The notes under the pieces: model-generated
What the model was told of the DNA's origin: nothing
What the model saw: the letters and a program-made list of their open reading frames with translations, nothing else
Database searches by the model: none
Program-made: the position numbers and the translations under genes
NCBI RefSeq assembly: GCF_000332175.1
Contig: NZ_KB235914.1
Coordinates: forward strand, 3,964,868 to 4,028,867
Origin: Pseudanabaena sp. PCC 6802
Lineage (GTDB): Bacteria > Cyanobacteriota > Cyanobacteriia > Pseudanabaenales > Pseudanabaenaceae
Length of the DNA: 64,000 nucleotides
Reading direction: 5' to 3'
Shown: positions 38,354-47,039 of the stretch, piece after piece
Layout of the letters: the number at the start of each line of letters is the position of its first letter
How positions within the stretch are numbered: the stretch's first letter is position 1

Positions 38354-38782
38354 TTGCAGAATAGGTGTGACCGAAATCGGAAACGTTCGAAACGTCGAGC
38401 TATTTACTGTCCTATACATGGCTGTTATCTTGATAGCGTTAGCCAAAAATATCCATTATTTGCAGATCGCCCCGAACAGTTACAACAAAGAGGGATGGCT
38501 AAACGAGATGCATTGATGCTTGTTGCATCACGAACAGCGGTGCCATTAAAGGGGGAGTGGGTAGAGTCTTTTTGGTGCGAACAGTGTCAGCAGACAAAGT
38601 GGTATCACATTAGAACTAGAGAAGATCGTACTTTTGAGGTCAAATTAGCACCACGCGAACTGTGGCAGTATGCAATGGGGGCAATTAATCCTGACGGGAA
38701 TCCTTCCGTAGGTGAGTTTACTCGTAGGAATTCGCGAATGGTTGCTTATAGTGTTATCAAGGGCTTCAAATTTGCTTGCTGA
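38354..38782 (+). CDS. uncharacterised protein with zinc-ribbon-like cysteine pairs
   Basis: I do not recognise this family. The product has a basic start (RNRKRSKRRAIYC) and cysteine motifs CPIHGC near residue 18-23 and CEQCQQTKWYHI near 75-86, which could bind one zinc. No membrane segment is present. An open frame begins earlier (TTG 38285, ATG 38339), but GGGAGG lies 5 bases before the TTG at 38354, which is preferred and gives 142 residues. The position just after the Wzc gene suggests a role in polysaccharide production or its regulation. Confidence 0.6.
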   Translation: MQNRCDRNRKRSKRRAIYCPIHGCYLDSVSQKYPLFADRPEQLQQRGMAKRDALMLVASRTAVPLKGEWVESFWCEQCQQTKWYHIRTREDRTFEVKLAPRELWQYAMGAINPDGNPSVGEFTRRNSRMVAYSVIKGFKFAC

Positions 38783-38931
38783 GTATTATAGCGATTTCTT
38801 CAGTTTTAACGAAAAATAGATAACGAGCTTCTTTGTCACCGCCCTATATCAATGCAAAAAACTATTTTGACTATTGTCCTATAATAACTCATTAGTAAAT
38901 TTGGATATTTAACGGCTTCTAAGAATATTAA

Positions 38932-40008
38932 ATGGATATTACTTTTTGGCATGGGAAGCGGGTGTTGCTGACTGGGCACACAGGATTTAAAGGCAGTTGG
39001 TTATCGCTCTGGCTCCAATCTATTGGAGTTGAGTTGTTAGGATATGCTCTACAACCACCTACAAATCCCAGCCTATTTGAGATTGCTCGTGTGGCAGACG
39101 GAATGACTTCTGTAATAGGCGATATTTGCGATCGCAAATATCTACAGGAGGTTATCATAGGTTTTCGACCTCAAATAGTTATCCACATGGCTGCTCAGTC
39201 AGTTGTAAGGGCATCCTACACCGATCCGGTGTTTACTTATAATACAAACGTGATGGGCACGGTCAATTTGTTCGAAGCGATTCGCCAGGTTGGAGGGGTT
39301 CGAGCTGTTGTTAATGTCACCTCAGACAAGTGTTACGAGAACCGGGAATGGTTTTGGGGATATCGAGAGAACGATCCGCTAGGTGGATACGATCCCTATA
39401 GTAGTAGCAAAGCTTGTGCTGAGTTAGTAACAACTGCCTACCGGAATTCTTTTTTTCACCCTAAGGATTACGCAGGGCATGGTGTTGCGATTGCCTCTGC
39501 ACGAGCTGGGAACGTTATTGGCGGGGGTGATTGGACTCCAGATGGCTTGGTTTCAGATATTGTTAAGTCACTTCTCAAACAACAGCCTGTTTTGATACGT
39601 AACCCTTATGCAACCCGTCCCTGGCAGCATGTACTGGATGCACTTAATGGATATCTAACTCTAGTTGAGCATCTTTATAGCAAGGGGCCTGCATTTGCTG
39701 AAGCCTGGAACTTTGGCCCCTATGAATCGGCTGTGAAGCCAGTAGGCTGGTTGGTCGAACAATTGTTATGTCTATGGGGAGAAAACTCCTCATGGGAGCA
39801 AGATAAAGCCCATCAGCCCCATGAAGCTAATGCCCTAAGTTTAGATTGTTCCAAAGCGCGCCTTAAACTGGGATGGGAACCAAAGTTATCTTTAGAGGAA
39901 GCTCTAGAGCAAATTACCACATGGACTAAGTCTTACCAGGCAGGAGATGATATGCATAACGTGACTAAGACATCCATACATCAGTTTATGGCAATAACAG
40001 CTAAATAA
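38932..40008 (+). CDS. rfbG: CDP-glucose 4,6-dehydratase
   Basis: A 358-residue extended SDR that converts CDP-glucose to CDP-4-dehydro-6-deoxyglucose. The start FWHGKRVLLTGHTGFKGSWL is the RfbG-type NAD motif, with HMAAQSVVRASYTDP near residues 87-101, the catalytic YSSSK near 157-161, and ASARAGNVIGGGDW near 185-198. These match RfbG better than dTDP-glucose dehydratase. It precedes the C-methyltransferase and epimerase genes and works with the cytidylyltransferase at 43401. No strong ribosome binding site is seen. Confidence 0.94.
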   Translation: MDITFWHGKRVLLTGHTGFKGSWLSLWLQSIGVELLGYALQPPTNPSLFEIARVADGMTSVIGDICDRKYLQEVIIGFRPQIVIHMAAQSVVRASYTDPVFTYNTNVMGTVNLFEAIRQVGGVRAVVNVTSDKCYENREWFWGYRENDPLGGYDPYSSSKACAELVTTAYRNSFFHPKDYAGHGVAIASARAGNVIGGGDWTPDGLVSDIVKSLLKQQPVLIRNPYATRPWQHVLDALNGYLTLVEHLYSKGPAFAEAWNFGPYESAVKPVGWLVEQLLCLWGENSSWEQDKAHQPHEANALSLDCSKARLKLGWEPKLSLEEALEQITTWTKSYQAGDDMHNVTKTSIHQFMAITAK

Positions 40009-40074
40009 ACTGCTCGATCGCAATAATCTACAACCTAAATTTCAAAACTTTTATCGCTATTCTGGAGGTAACTA

Positions 40075-41355
40075 ATGACTAAGCAAGCCCACTCCGTAAA
40101 GCTTCTAGACAAATCAACTGAGCAAGCCCCTAAATGCCGATTTTGCGGGACTGGCTTGCGACATACCTTGGTAAATTTAGGCATGTCACCCCTATGTGAA
40201 AGCTTTTTGGATAGCGAGCAACTCGATCGCATGGAGGCATTTTATCCATTGCATGTTCGAGTTTGTGAAAATTGCTTTTTGGCACAACTGGAGGCATATG
40301 TTAGCCCGGAGCATATCTTTACAGAATATGCATATTTTTCATCCTACGCTGATACCTGGTTAAGGCAATGTAAAGAATATAGCGATCGCGCGATCGATCG
40401 GTTTAATTTAAATGAAAACAGTCAGGTGGTCGAACTTGCTAGCAATGATGGCTATCTTTTGCAATACTTTGTAGAGAAAAATATTCCTGTTTTGGGTGTT
40501 GAACCTGCCACCAATATTGCCAAAGTGGCGATCGCTAAAGGCATGCCCACCCTAAATGAGTTCTTTGGAAGGGAATGTGCCCGAAGATTGGTGCAGCAGG
40601 GGAAGCAAGCAGATTTAGTAGCGGCAAACAACGTGCTGGCACACGTACCCGACCTGAATGACTTTGTCGCAGGCATCAAGATTTTGCTCAAACCGCACGG
40701 TGTTTTCACTGGAGAGATTCAGCATCTTGTGAAATTGATGGCAGCAAACCAGTTTGATACGATTTACCACGAGCATTTTTGCTATCACACCTTCACTACT
40801 CTTGAGAAAATTTTTGCTGCACACGGTATGACACTCTTTGATGTGGAAGAGTTGCCCACACATGGTGGGTCTTTACGAATTTATGCACGTCACTCCGATG
40901 ACCTATCGAAACCTGTGGGAGATCGCGTCACTGAGCTGAGAGACCGCGAAGAAGCTGATGGATTTACGACACTCGATCGCTATACCAACTTTGAAGAGCA
41001 GGTGCGAGAAACTAAACGCAAGCTTCTAGACTTTCTAATCAAAGCTAAGCGAGAGGGGAAAACAGTTGCGGGCTATGGTGCACCTGGCAAGGGCAACACG
41101 CTTCTTAACTACTGTGGCATTAGAACAGATTTTCTTGACTACACGGTCGATCGCAACCCTTACAAGCATGGCAAGTTTTTACCTGGAACCCATATCCCAA
41201 TCTATCCTCCTAGCAAAATTCAGGAAACCAAGCCAGATTATGTTCTCATCTTGCCCTGGAACTTTAAAGAAGAAATCATGGAACAAATGAGCTTTATTCG
41301 AGATTGGGGCGGTCAGTTCGTTATACCAATCCCTGAAGTTAAGGTCTATCCTTAA
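40075..41355 (+). CDS. sugar C-methyltransferase with N-terminal zinc-binding domain
   Basis: A 426-residue enzyme of the TylC3/NovU type. The N-terminus has paired cysteines CRFCGTG and VCENCFLAQ (zinc domain, residues ~22-70), then the SAM motif VVELASNDGYLLQYF near 119-133, the AANNVLAHVPDLNDFV segment near 183-198, and the C-terminal domain with GYGAPGKGNTLLNY near 334-347. This family adds a methyl group to C-3 of nucleotide-4-keto-6-deoxysugars. GGAGG precedes the ATG. It is coupled to rfbC 3 bases downstream. Confidence 0.9.
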   Translation: MTKQAHSVKLLDKSTEQAPKCRFCGTGLRHTLVNLGMSPLCESFLDSEQLDRMEAFYPLHVRVCENCFLAQLEAYVSPEHIFTEYAYFSSYADTWLRQCKEYSDRAIDRFNLNENSQVVELASNDGYLLQYFVEKNIPVLGVEPATNIAKVAIAKGMPTLNEFFGRECARRLVQQGKQADLVAANNVLAHVPDLNDFVAGIKILLKPHGVFTGEIQHLVKLMAANQFDTIYHEHFCYHTFTTLEKIFAAHGMTLFDVEELPTHGGSLRIYARHSDDLSKPVGDRVTELRDREEADGFTTLDRYTNFEEQVRETKRKLLDFLIKAKREGKTVAGYGAPGKGNTLLNYCGIRTDFLDYTVDRNPYKHGKFLPGTHIPIYPPSKIQETKPDYVLILPWNFKEEIMEQMSFIRDWGGQFVIPIPEVKVYP

Positions 41356-41358
41356 ACA

Positions 41359-41898
41359 ATGCTTTTCACTCAAACCAAGCTGCAAGGTTCTTACATTGTT
41401 GAGCCAGAAAAACTGGAAGATGGGCGTGGTTTTTTTGCTCGAACATGGTGCCAGCAGGAATTTAGTACTCTGGGGCTTGATGCTAACCTGGTTCAATGTA
41501 GCATTTCTTTCAATAACAAGAGGGGAACGCTACGCGGCATGCATTTACAAATTCCACCTTGTGCCGAAACAAAGTTAGTGAGATGTACGCAGGGAGGTAT
41601 TTATGATGTCATTATCGATCTACGCTCCCACTCAAGCACGTATATGCAGTGGACTGCCGTTCACCTGACTGCTAAAAATCGAAAAGCCCTATACATTCCC
41701 AAAGGGTTTGCACATGGCTTTCAAACTTTGGCAGATAACACAGAAGTCTTTTATCAGATGTCTGATTTTTATCGCCCAGATTTTGCCCGTGGTTTCCGCT
41801 GGAACGATCCAAACTTCAAAATTCAATGGCCCGAGCCAGTTACTATTATATCAGTGCGCGATCGAGAATACGAAGACTTTGAACCAAGTTGGTTATAG
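41359..41898 (+). CDS. rfbC: dTDP/CDP-4-dehydro-6-deoxysugar 3,5-epimerase
   Basis: A 179-residue cupin epimerase. The catalytic His is in RGMHLQIPPCAETKLVRCTQG near residues 57-77, and KALYIPKGFAHGFQTL near 109-124 has the second conserved His and the downstream Tyr in EVFYQMSDFYRPD. It inverts C-3/C-5 of 4-keto sugars, giving an L- or altered D-series sugar. The gene begins 3 bases after the C-methyltransferase stop, so the two probably act in sequence. Here the substrate is more likely a CDP sugar than dTDP. Confidence 0.9.
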   Translation: MLFTQTKLQGSYIVEPEKLEDGRGFFARTWCQQEFSTLGLDANLVQCSISFNNKRGTLRGMHLQIPPCAETKLVRCTQGGIYDVIIDLRSHSSTYMQWTAVHLTAKNRKALYIPKGFAHGFQTLADNTEVFYQMSDFYRPDFARGFRWNDPNFKIQWPEPVTIISVRDREYEDFEPSWL

Positions 41899-41977
41899 CC
41901 AGCACATCTTTACTTTAATCTGACACGCGCCATAATGCAATTGCTAATTTCAGACGTTCACGATAAAGCAAGTTGGT

Positions 41978-43327
41978 ATGAGTAGTATGAACATTTATGC
42001 GGAAGCACAGAATCTCCATCAACTTGGGTTGGAAATGTACGATCTGATCGCTAAACTATACCCCATTTGTCGGAGCATTACTGGCGATGGGGTTCGAAAA
42101 TCACTGCATATCCTCCAAGAACTAATTCCACTAGTAATTCATGAAGTGCCAACGGGTACGCAAGTCTTTGACTGGACAGTTCCCAAAGAATGGAATGTTC
42201 GAGATGCTTACGTGAAGAATGACTTGGGCGAAAAAGTAATTGACTTCCAAGTATTAAATTTACATTTGCTAAACTACAGTACTCCAATTCATCGAAAGAT
42301 GTCTTTATCTGAGTTAAAAGAACATCTGTTCACATTACCCGAACAACCCGATCTAGTACCATATCGTACTTCCTACTACAAAGAGAACTGGGGATTTTGC
42401 TTAAGTCATAATAGACTGAAGCAACTTGAAGATGGCGAGTACGAAGTATTCATTGATTCCTCGCTTGAAGATGGATACCTTACCTATGGTGAATACTATC
42501 TACCTGGAGAAATAGAAGATGAAGTTCTGTTTTCTTGCCATGTTTGTCATCCGTCATTGTGTAATGATAACCTCTCAGGTTTAGCTTTAGCGACTTTCTT
42601 GGCCAAATATCTTGGTTCGCAGCCAAATCGATACTCGTATCGACTTCTATTTATCCCTGGGACAATTGGCTCTATTACCTGGTTGAGTCTGAATGAATCT
42701 AAGACACATCACATAAAGCATGGTCTGGTAATATCTGGTGTAGGAGATGCAGGTGGCATGACCTACAAAAAGAGTCGTCGTAGCAATGCTGAAATTGATA
42801 GAGTAGTAGAACATGTTTTAAGCCACACTGAGCGGGAAAGCAAAATTGAAGAATTTTCTCCATACGGTTATGATGAGCGCCAATATTGCTCGCCAGGGTT
42901 TAACCTACCAATCGGACGTTTAACCAGAACGCCATTTGGGAAGTATGCAGAATACCACACATCAGCAGACAACCTGAAGTTTGTCAAACCTAGCTCTTTA
43001 GCAGATTCATTAGGAGTTTATCTAGAAGTTATTGACATTCTTGAAAGTAACAAAAGATATCTGAATATAAATTCAAAATGCGAGCCCCAATTAGGTAAAC
43101 GAGGCTTGTACGGTAATTTTGGTGGCAAGCAAGATAAGAGGGCTGATGAGATGGAAATGTTATGGGTACTTAATCTCTCAGATGGAACCCACTCATTATT
43201 AGATATTGCTAATCGGGCTGGAATAAAATTTCAGGCAATTAAGGGTGCGGCGATCGCATTGAAAAAAGCTGCGCTATTACAAGAATGTTCAGAAGAAGTA
43301 GTCAGTAGAAATGCTATAGAAAAATAG
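41978..43327 (+). CDS. DUF4910 aminopeptidase-like protein of polysaccharide loci
   Basis: A 449-residue protein of the DUF2172/DUF4910 group. After the N-terminal LYPICRSITGDGVRKSL segment, an M28-type metallopeptidase-like core has the ligands in FSCHVCHPSLCNDNLSG near residues 186-202 and DERQYCSPGF near 305. HTSADN near 328 provides a further His. A C-terminal winged-helix segment (~390-440) follows. Members occur in surface-glycan loci and may hydrolyse an amide or peptide on a sugar; no activity is proven. The ATG at 41978 or a second at 41987 could be used. Confidence 0.87.
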   Translation: MSSMNIYAEAQNLHQLGLEMYDLIAKLYPICRSITGDGVRKSLHILQELIPLVIHEVPTGTQVFDWTVPKEWNVRDAYVKNDLGEKVIDFQVLNLHLLNYSTPIHRKMSLSELKEHLFTLPEQPDLVPYRTSYYKENWGFCLSHNRLKQLEDGEYEVFIDSSLEDGYLTYGEYYLPGEIEDEVLFSCHVCHPSLCNDNLSGLALATFLAKYLGSQPNRYSYRLLFIPGTIGSITWLSLNESKTHHIKHGLVISGVGDAGGMTYKKSRRSNAEIDRVVEHVLSHTERESKIEEFSPYGYDERQYCSPGFNLPIGRLTRTPFGKYAEYHTSADNLKFVKPSSLADSLGVYLEVIDILESNKRYLNINSKCEPQLGKRGLYGNFGGKQDKRADEMEMLWVLNLSDGTHSLLDIANRAGIKFQAIKGAAIALKKAALLQECSEEVVSRNAIEK

Positions 43328-43400
43328 TAAAAAAGCTGAAAAACAGTAGAGCTAAATGTGATTTTGATTTCTTAATATAAACAATCAAAGGAGCTTGAAT

Positions 43401-44255
43401 ATGAAGGTAGTTTTATTCTGCGGTGGTCTTGGCACGCGACTGAGAGAACATTCTGAAACAATTCCGAAGCCAATGGTTGAAATCGGTTGTCGCCCGATTA
43501 TTTGGCACCTAATGCGGTACTATGCGCACTTTGGGCATAAGGACTTTATCCTATGTCTCGGTTACATGGGGAACTATATCAAGAACTATTTTCTTAACTA
43601 TAATGAATGTTTCTCTAATAACTTTACCCTTTCTAAAGGTGGGAAAAACATTCAGCTCCATAACAGTGACATTGAAGATTGGACAATTACGTTTGTTGAT
43701 ACTGGACTTAACTCCAACATCGGTCAGCGACTTGTGGCTGTAAAGCCATATTTAGAAGGAGAAGAAGTTTTCTTAGCTAACTATGCAGATGGTTTAAGCG
43801 ATCTCAACCTTGACGATTACCTCAATAACTTCCAGAGAAGAGGCAAAATTGCGAGTTTCCTCGCAGTACAACCATCACAATCTTTCCATGTGATTTCCTT
43901 GAGCGAAAATTCTCTAGTTCAAACTATTGAGCCGGTTGGCAACTCCGATCTCTGGATTAATGGTGGCTTTTTTGCCTTAAAGCAGGAAATTTTTGATTAT
44001 ATTCAGAACGGGGAAGAATTAGTTCTTGAGCCATTTCAGCGCCTAATTCGGAAAGAGCAATTGATTGCCTATCGAAATCCGGGGTTCTGGGCGTGTATGG
44101 ATACGCTAAAGGAAAAGATGATGTTTGACGAGATGCATGCTAAAGGCAATACTCCATGGTCTGTTTGGGAAACTTCTAAATCTGCAACTGGTGAAATCCT
44201 AAAACCTCAACTCTCTGATATGCAGCAAAAGCATCTTTTAGGGGTAAAGAAATGA
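43401..44255 (+). CDS. rfbF: glucose-1-phosphate cytidylyltransferase
   Basis: A 284-residue nucleotidyltransferase making CDP-glucose from CTP and glucose 1-phosphate. The start MKVVLFCGGLGTRLREHSE, IPKPMVEIG and the RfbF-typical IWHLMRYYAHFGHKDFILCLGY, together with ADGLSDLNLDDY, support the call. AAAGGAG lies 8 bases before the ATG at 43401; a TTG two codons earlier is not preferred. It is separated from rfbG by three genes yet provides its substrate. Confidence 0.95.
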   Translation: MKVVLFCGGLGTRLREHSETIPKPMVEIGCRPIIWHLMRYYAHFGHKDFILCLGYMGNYIKNYFLNYNECFSNNFTLSKGGKNIQLHNSDIEDWTITFVDTGLNSNIGQRLVAVKPYLEGEEVFLANYADGLSDLNLDDYLNNFQRRGKIASFLAVQPSQSFHVISLSENSLVQTIEPVGNSDLWINGGFFALKQEIFDYIQNGEELVLEPFQRLIRKEQLIAYRNPGFWACMDTLKEKMMFDEMHAKGNTPWSVWETSKSATGEILKPQLSDMQQKHLLGVKK

Positions 44256-44455
44256 ATCCTGAACCTCACCAGTAGCTGAAGTTCACTAAGCGACGTATAC
44301 ACTGCGTCTTCATCACCAATAATGCCCAGAGCATTTCATCGATGAAGCGCTCTAGTAGTGATTAAAGTAGTGCTTAAAGTCATCGCCAAAGAATCGGTAT
44401 CTATACATGCTACCGATGTCTGTACTTCCAGAACTTGATATTTCAGAGGTCAGCC

Positions 44456-45430
44456 ATGCCTAAGGTTAGCGTTGTTATTATTAACTATAACTACTCTCAG
44501 TATCTAGACGAACGCATTCAGAGTTTCCTAGGCCAAACCTATCGAGACTTTGAATTGCTTATTATTGATAATGGCTCAACGGATAACAGTGTTGATGTAA
44601 TTCAGCAATACACAAAAGATCCCAGAGTTTCTGTAAAATATTACGATGAAAACGATTCACCCTTGAAACGTTGGAATGAAGGCGTAGAATCTACTCAAGG
44701 TGAATATGTGATGATCGCTGCTTCCGATGACAGTTGCGATCCTAGACTCCTGGAGAGGCTTGTTGAAAAACTGGATAATCACCCTTCTGTAGGCTTTGCC
44801 TATTCTCAATCTTGGGAAATTGACGATCGGGGCAACAGGCTGTATCTATCCAAACAGTTGATGGATCATCTCCATCCAGGTCTTTGGGATACAGATTTTG
44901 TTGCAAGTGGTCGAGAAATGTGCCAGCACATGCTGTTTCTCAATATAATTCGATTCTCTGGGATTGCACGGCGATCTGTTTTTGTCAGCGCTGGTAAGTT
45001 TGACACACAATTGCCATACGAAGCGGATTGGCTGCTCTGGTCAAAAATCTTGCTCGTTTCAGATCTCGCCTACGTTGCTGAGCCTTTAACTTTTGGTAGA
45101 ACACATGCAAATTCACTCGGCAAAGTAGTAAAGAATGCATCAGTCCTTGAAGGAAGACTGATAGTCATTCACTATTTGCTATCTAACATTGAACCACCTG
45201 AACACTTCTGGGAAATAGTATATGTCCCAATCATAGCGTATTGGACAAGACTTATGTTATCGGGACAAGTTCCTCTCAACAAAAATCTAAGAATTTATGG
45301 TTTATTGAGAGTGATCGATCCTCATGTAAATTATCGGTTGGTTGAGAACCTTTATAGGGTTTCTACGAAAAAACTTGCATTACTCTATAAGATCTTCTCT
45401 AAAAAGCAAGAGGTTTCTACTTTAAAATAG
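44456..45430 (+). CDS. family 2 glycosyltransferase
   Basis: A 324-residue GT-A enzyme. PKVSVVIINYNYSQYLDERIQSFLGQ is the N-terminal nucleotide-binding region, LLIIDNGSTDNS near 37-48 follows and MIAASDDSCDP near 89-99 is the DxD-type motif. The ATG at 44456 has AGAGG 6 bases upstream; an upstream TTG is less likely. No membrane segment is obvious, so it probably adds a sugar to a lipid-linked glycan at the cytoplasmic face. The stop overlaps the next potential GTG, and translation is coupled. Confidence 0.9.
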   Translation: MPKVSVVIINYNYSQYLDERIQSFLGQTYRDFELLIIDNGSTDNSVDVIQQYTKDPRVSVKYYDENDSPLKRWNEGVESTQGEYVMIAASDDSCDPRLLERLVEKLDNHPSVGFAYSQSWEIDDRGNRLYLSKQLMDHLHPGLWDTDFVASGREMCQHMLFLNIIRFSGIARRSVFVSAGKFDTQLPYEADWLLWSKILLVSDLAYVAEPLTFGRTHANSLGKVVKNASVLEGRLIVIHYLLSNIEPPEHFWEIVYVPIIAYWTRLMLSGQVPLNKNLRIYGLLRVIDPHVNYRLVENLYRVSTKKLALLYKIFSKKQEVSTLK

Positions 45431-45441
45431 TGAGATATACA

Positions 45442-46206
45442 ATGAAAGTCCATGTCTTTTCAATGGCTCATAACGAGTCTCATTTAATTCCCTATTTTGT
45501 TCGTCATTATCAGAATTGCTTCCCCAATTGTGATATCACAATACTTGATAATGAGTCCACTGATGACACTGCAACCATTTGTAAAAACTTGGGCTGTGAA
45601 GTCATTCCTATTTTTTCAAATGGTTATGTCGATCAACTCCTTTCAGACATGAAGAATGAGCGGTGGAAAAATAGTCAGGCTGACTGGATAATCGCCTGCG
45701 ATGTAGATGAATTCTTGCAGATTGACCAAGTGGAACTAGAAAGGCTAAATGATTCTGGAGTAACGATTTTACGGACTCAGGGCTTTGATATGGTTGGCAG
45801 CAACGGTAACCCTGATAAGATTACAGCCAAGTATCCAAATGATTGGTTTAGCAAGTCTGTATGTTTTAAGCGAACTGAAATCGAAAATATTAACTACACT
45901 CCGGGAGCACATCACTGTTATCCAACTGGGCATGTTCAGTGGAGTCCATCAGCTTATGCATTGTTTCACTACAAGTATCTTTCACCAAGCTTAACCTTCG
46001 AAAGAATTAAGCTGCGGTGCGATCGCACAAGTGATGATAATCGGAAAAAAGGAATTGCCTACGAGTATTTTGAGTTTAGTGAAATTAAGGTACGCAGAGA
46101 ATTTGCTCGCGCACGACGGAAAGCCATCGGGTGGAGACTCCTCAGTAAAATTATCCCAAAAGATAAATATATTTTGGGGCATAAATTGATATCAAAAATA
46201 CCGTAA
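45442..46206 (+). CDS. glycosyltransferase, GT2/GT92-like
   Basis: A 254-residue protein with HVFSMAHNESHLIPYFVRHY near the start and TILDNESTDDTATICKNLG near residues 34-52. The acceptor/metal region is IACDVDEFLQID near 86-97. It ends in a basic, Arg-rich tail. The pattern fits GT2/GT92 enzymes of the 'glycosyltransferase family 92/DUF23' type. A GTG at 45430 overlapping the previous stop is an alternative start. Donor and acceptor are unknown. Confidence 0.85.
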   Translation: MKVHVFSMAHNESHLIPYFVRHYQNCFPNCDITILDNESTDDTATICKNLGCEVIPIFSNGYVDQLLSDMKNERWKNSQADWIIACDVDEFLQIDQVELERLNDSGVTILRTQGFDMVGSNGNPDKITAKYPNDWFSKSVCFKRTEIENINYTPGAHHCYPTGHVQWSPSAYALFHYKYLSPSLTFERIKLRCDRTSDDNRKKGIAYEYFEFSEIKVRREFARARRKAIGWRLLSKIIPKDKYILGHKLISKIP

Positions 46207-46265
46207 AGAGGCTCAATGTTAGCTTTCTATAACATCTACTAGATGATTGCGATAAAAACATCTCT

Positions 46266-46922
46266 ATGATTAATCTGTTAAATAATCGTCATCAAAATCC
46301 AATTCGCCAACTCCTTTGTCTAGGTGCCCACAGTGATGATGTTGAAATTGGGTGTGGTGGAACAATTCTCAAACTGATTGAAACTTATCCAGATATCAGT
46401 ATTTATTGGATCGTTTTTGGTGCCGCCGACAAGCGCCAAGAAGAGGCTTTAGCCAGTGCCCATGCTTTTTTAAAAGACGTAGAACACAAAACTATCGTAG
46501 TCAAGGGGTTTCGCGATCGCTTCTTTCCGTACATCGGTGCAGACATCAAAAACTTCTTCGATCAGCTCAGTAAAGATGTCCAACCCGATTTGGTTTTGAC
46601 TCACTATCGCCACGATCTGCATCAAGATCATAGAGTGATCTCTGACTTAACCTGGAACACGTTTCGCAATCACCTAATATTGGAATATGAGATCCCAAAA
46701 TATGATGGTGATATGGGCATTCCAAATATTTTTGTCCATCTTAACGAGTCAATTTGCCAGAGAAAAATAAATTACTTGATGGAGTACTTTGCTACTCAGT
46801 CAAATAAGCATTGGTTTTCCAGCGATACTTTTCTATCAATCCTTAGACTGCGCGGTATCGAGTCAAATGCTCCTGACAAGTATGCAGAGGCATTTTATTG
46901 CCGAAAAGCTGTCTTAATTTGA
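46266..46922 (+). CDS. PIG-L/LmbE-family deacetylase
   Basis: A 218-residue zinc-dependent N-deacetylase. The signature LGAHSDDVEIGCGGT near residues 19-33 holds the His and Asp pair, and LTHYRHDLHQDHR near 109-121 has the remaining His residues. The family removes acetyl groups from GlcNAc-linked intermediates. In this cluster it probably acts on an amino sugar of the glycan. It stands between two glycosyltransferase genes. Confidence 0.9.
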   Translation: MINLLNNRHQNPIRQLLCLGAHSDDVEIGCGGTILKLIETYPDISIYWIVFGAADKRQEEALASAHAFLKDVEHKTIVVKGFRDRFFPYIGADIKNFFDQLSKDVQPDLVLTHYRHDLHQDHRVISDLTWNTFRNHLILEYEIPKYDGDMGIPNIFVHLNESICQRKINYLMEYFATQSNKHWFSSDTFLSILRLRGIESNAPDKYAEAFYCRKAVLI

Positions 46923-47039
46923 TGCACATGTTTGGGGATCCCCAACTAAAGAGTAGTGGTAGCCTATCTCAAAGAATCATAGTCTGTTTTTACGTTAATT
47001 AACTCAGAAATTCGGCAAATGCTTGCCAAGGAAGCTAAT

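Noticed and set aside
44256-44455. Small ORF or RNA between rfbF and the GT2 gene
   Set aside because: Only a 7-codon frame and a weak 7-bp inverted repeat were seen.
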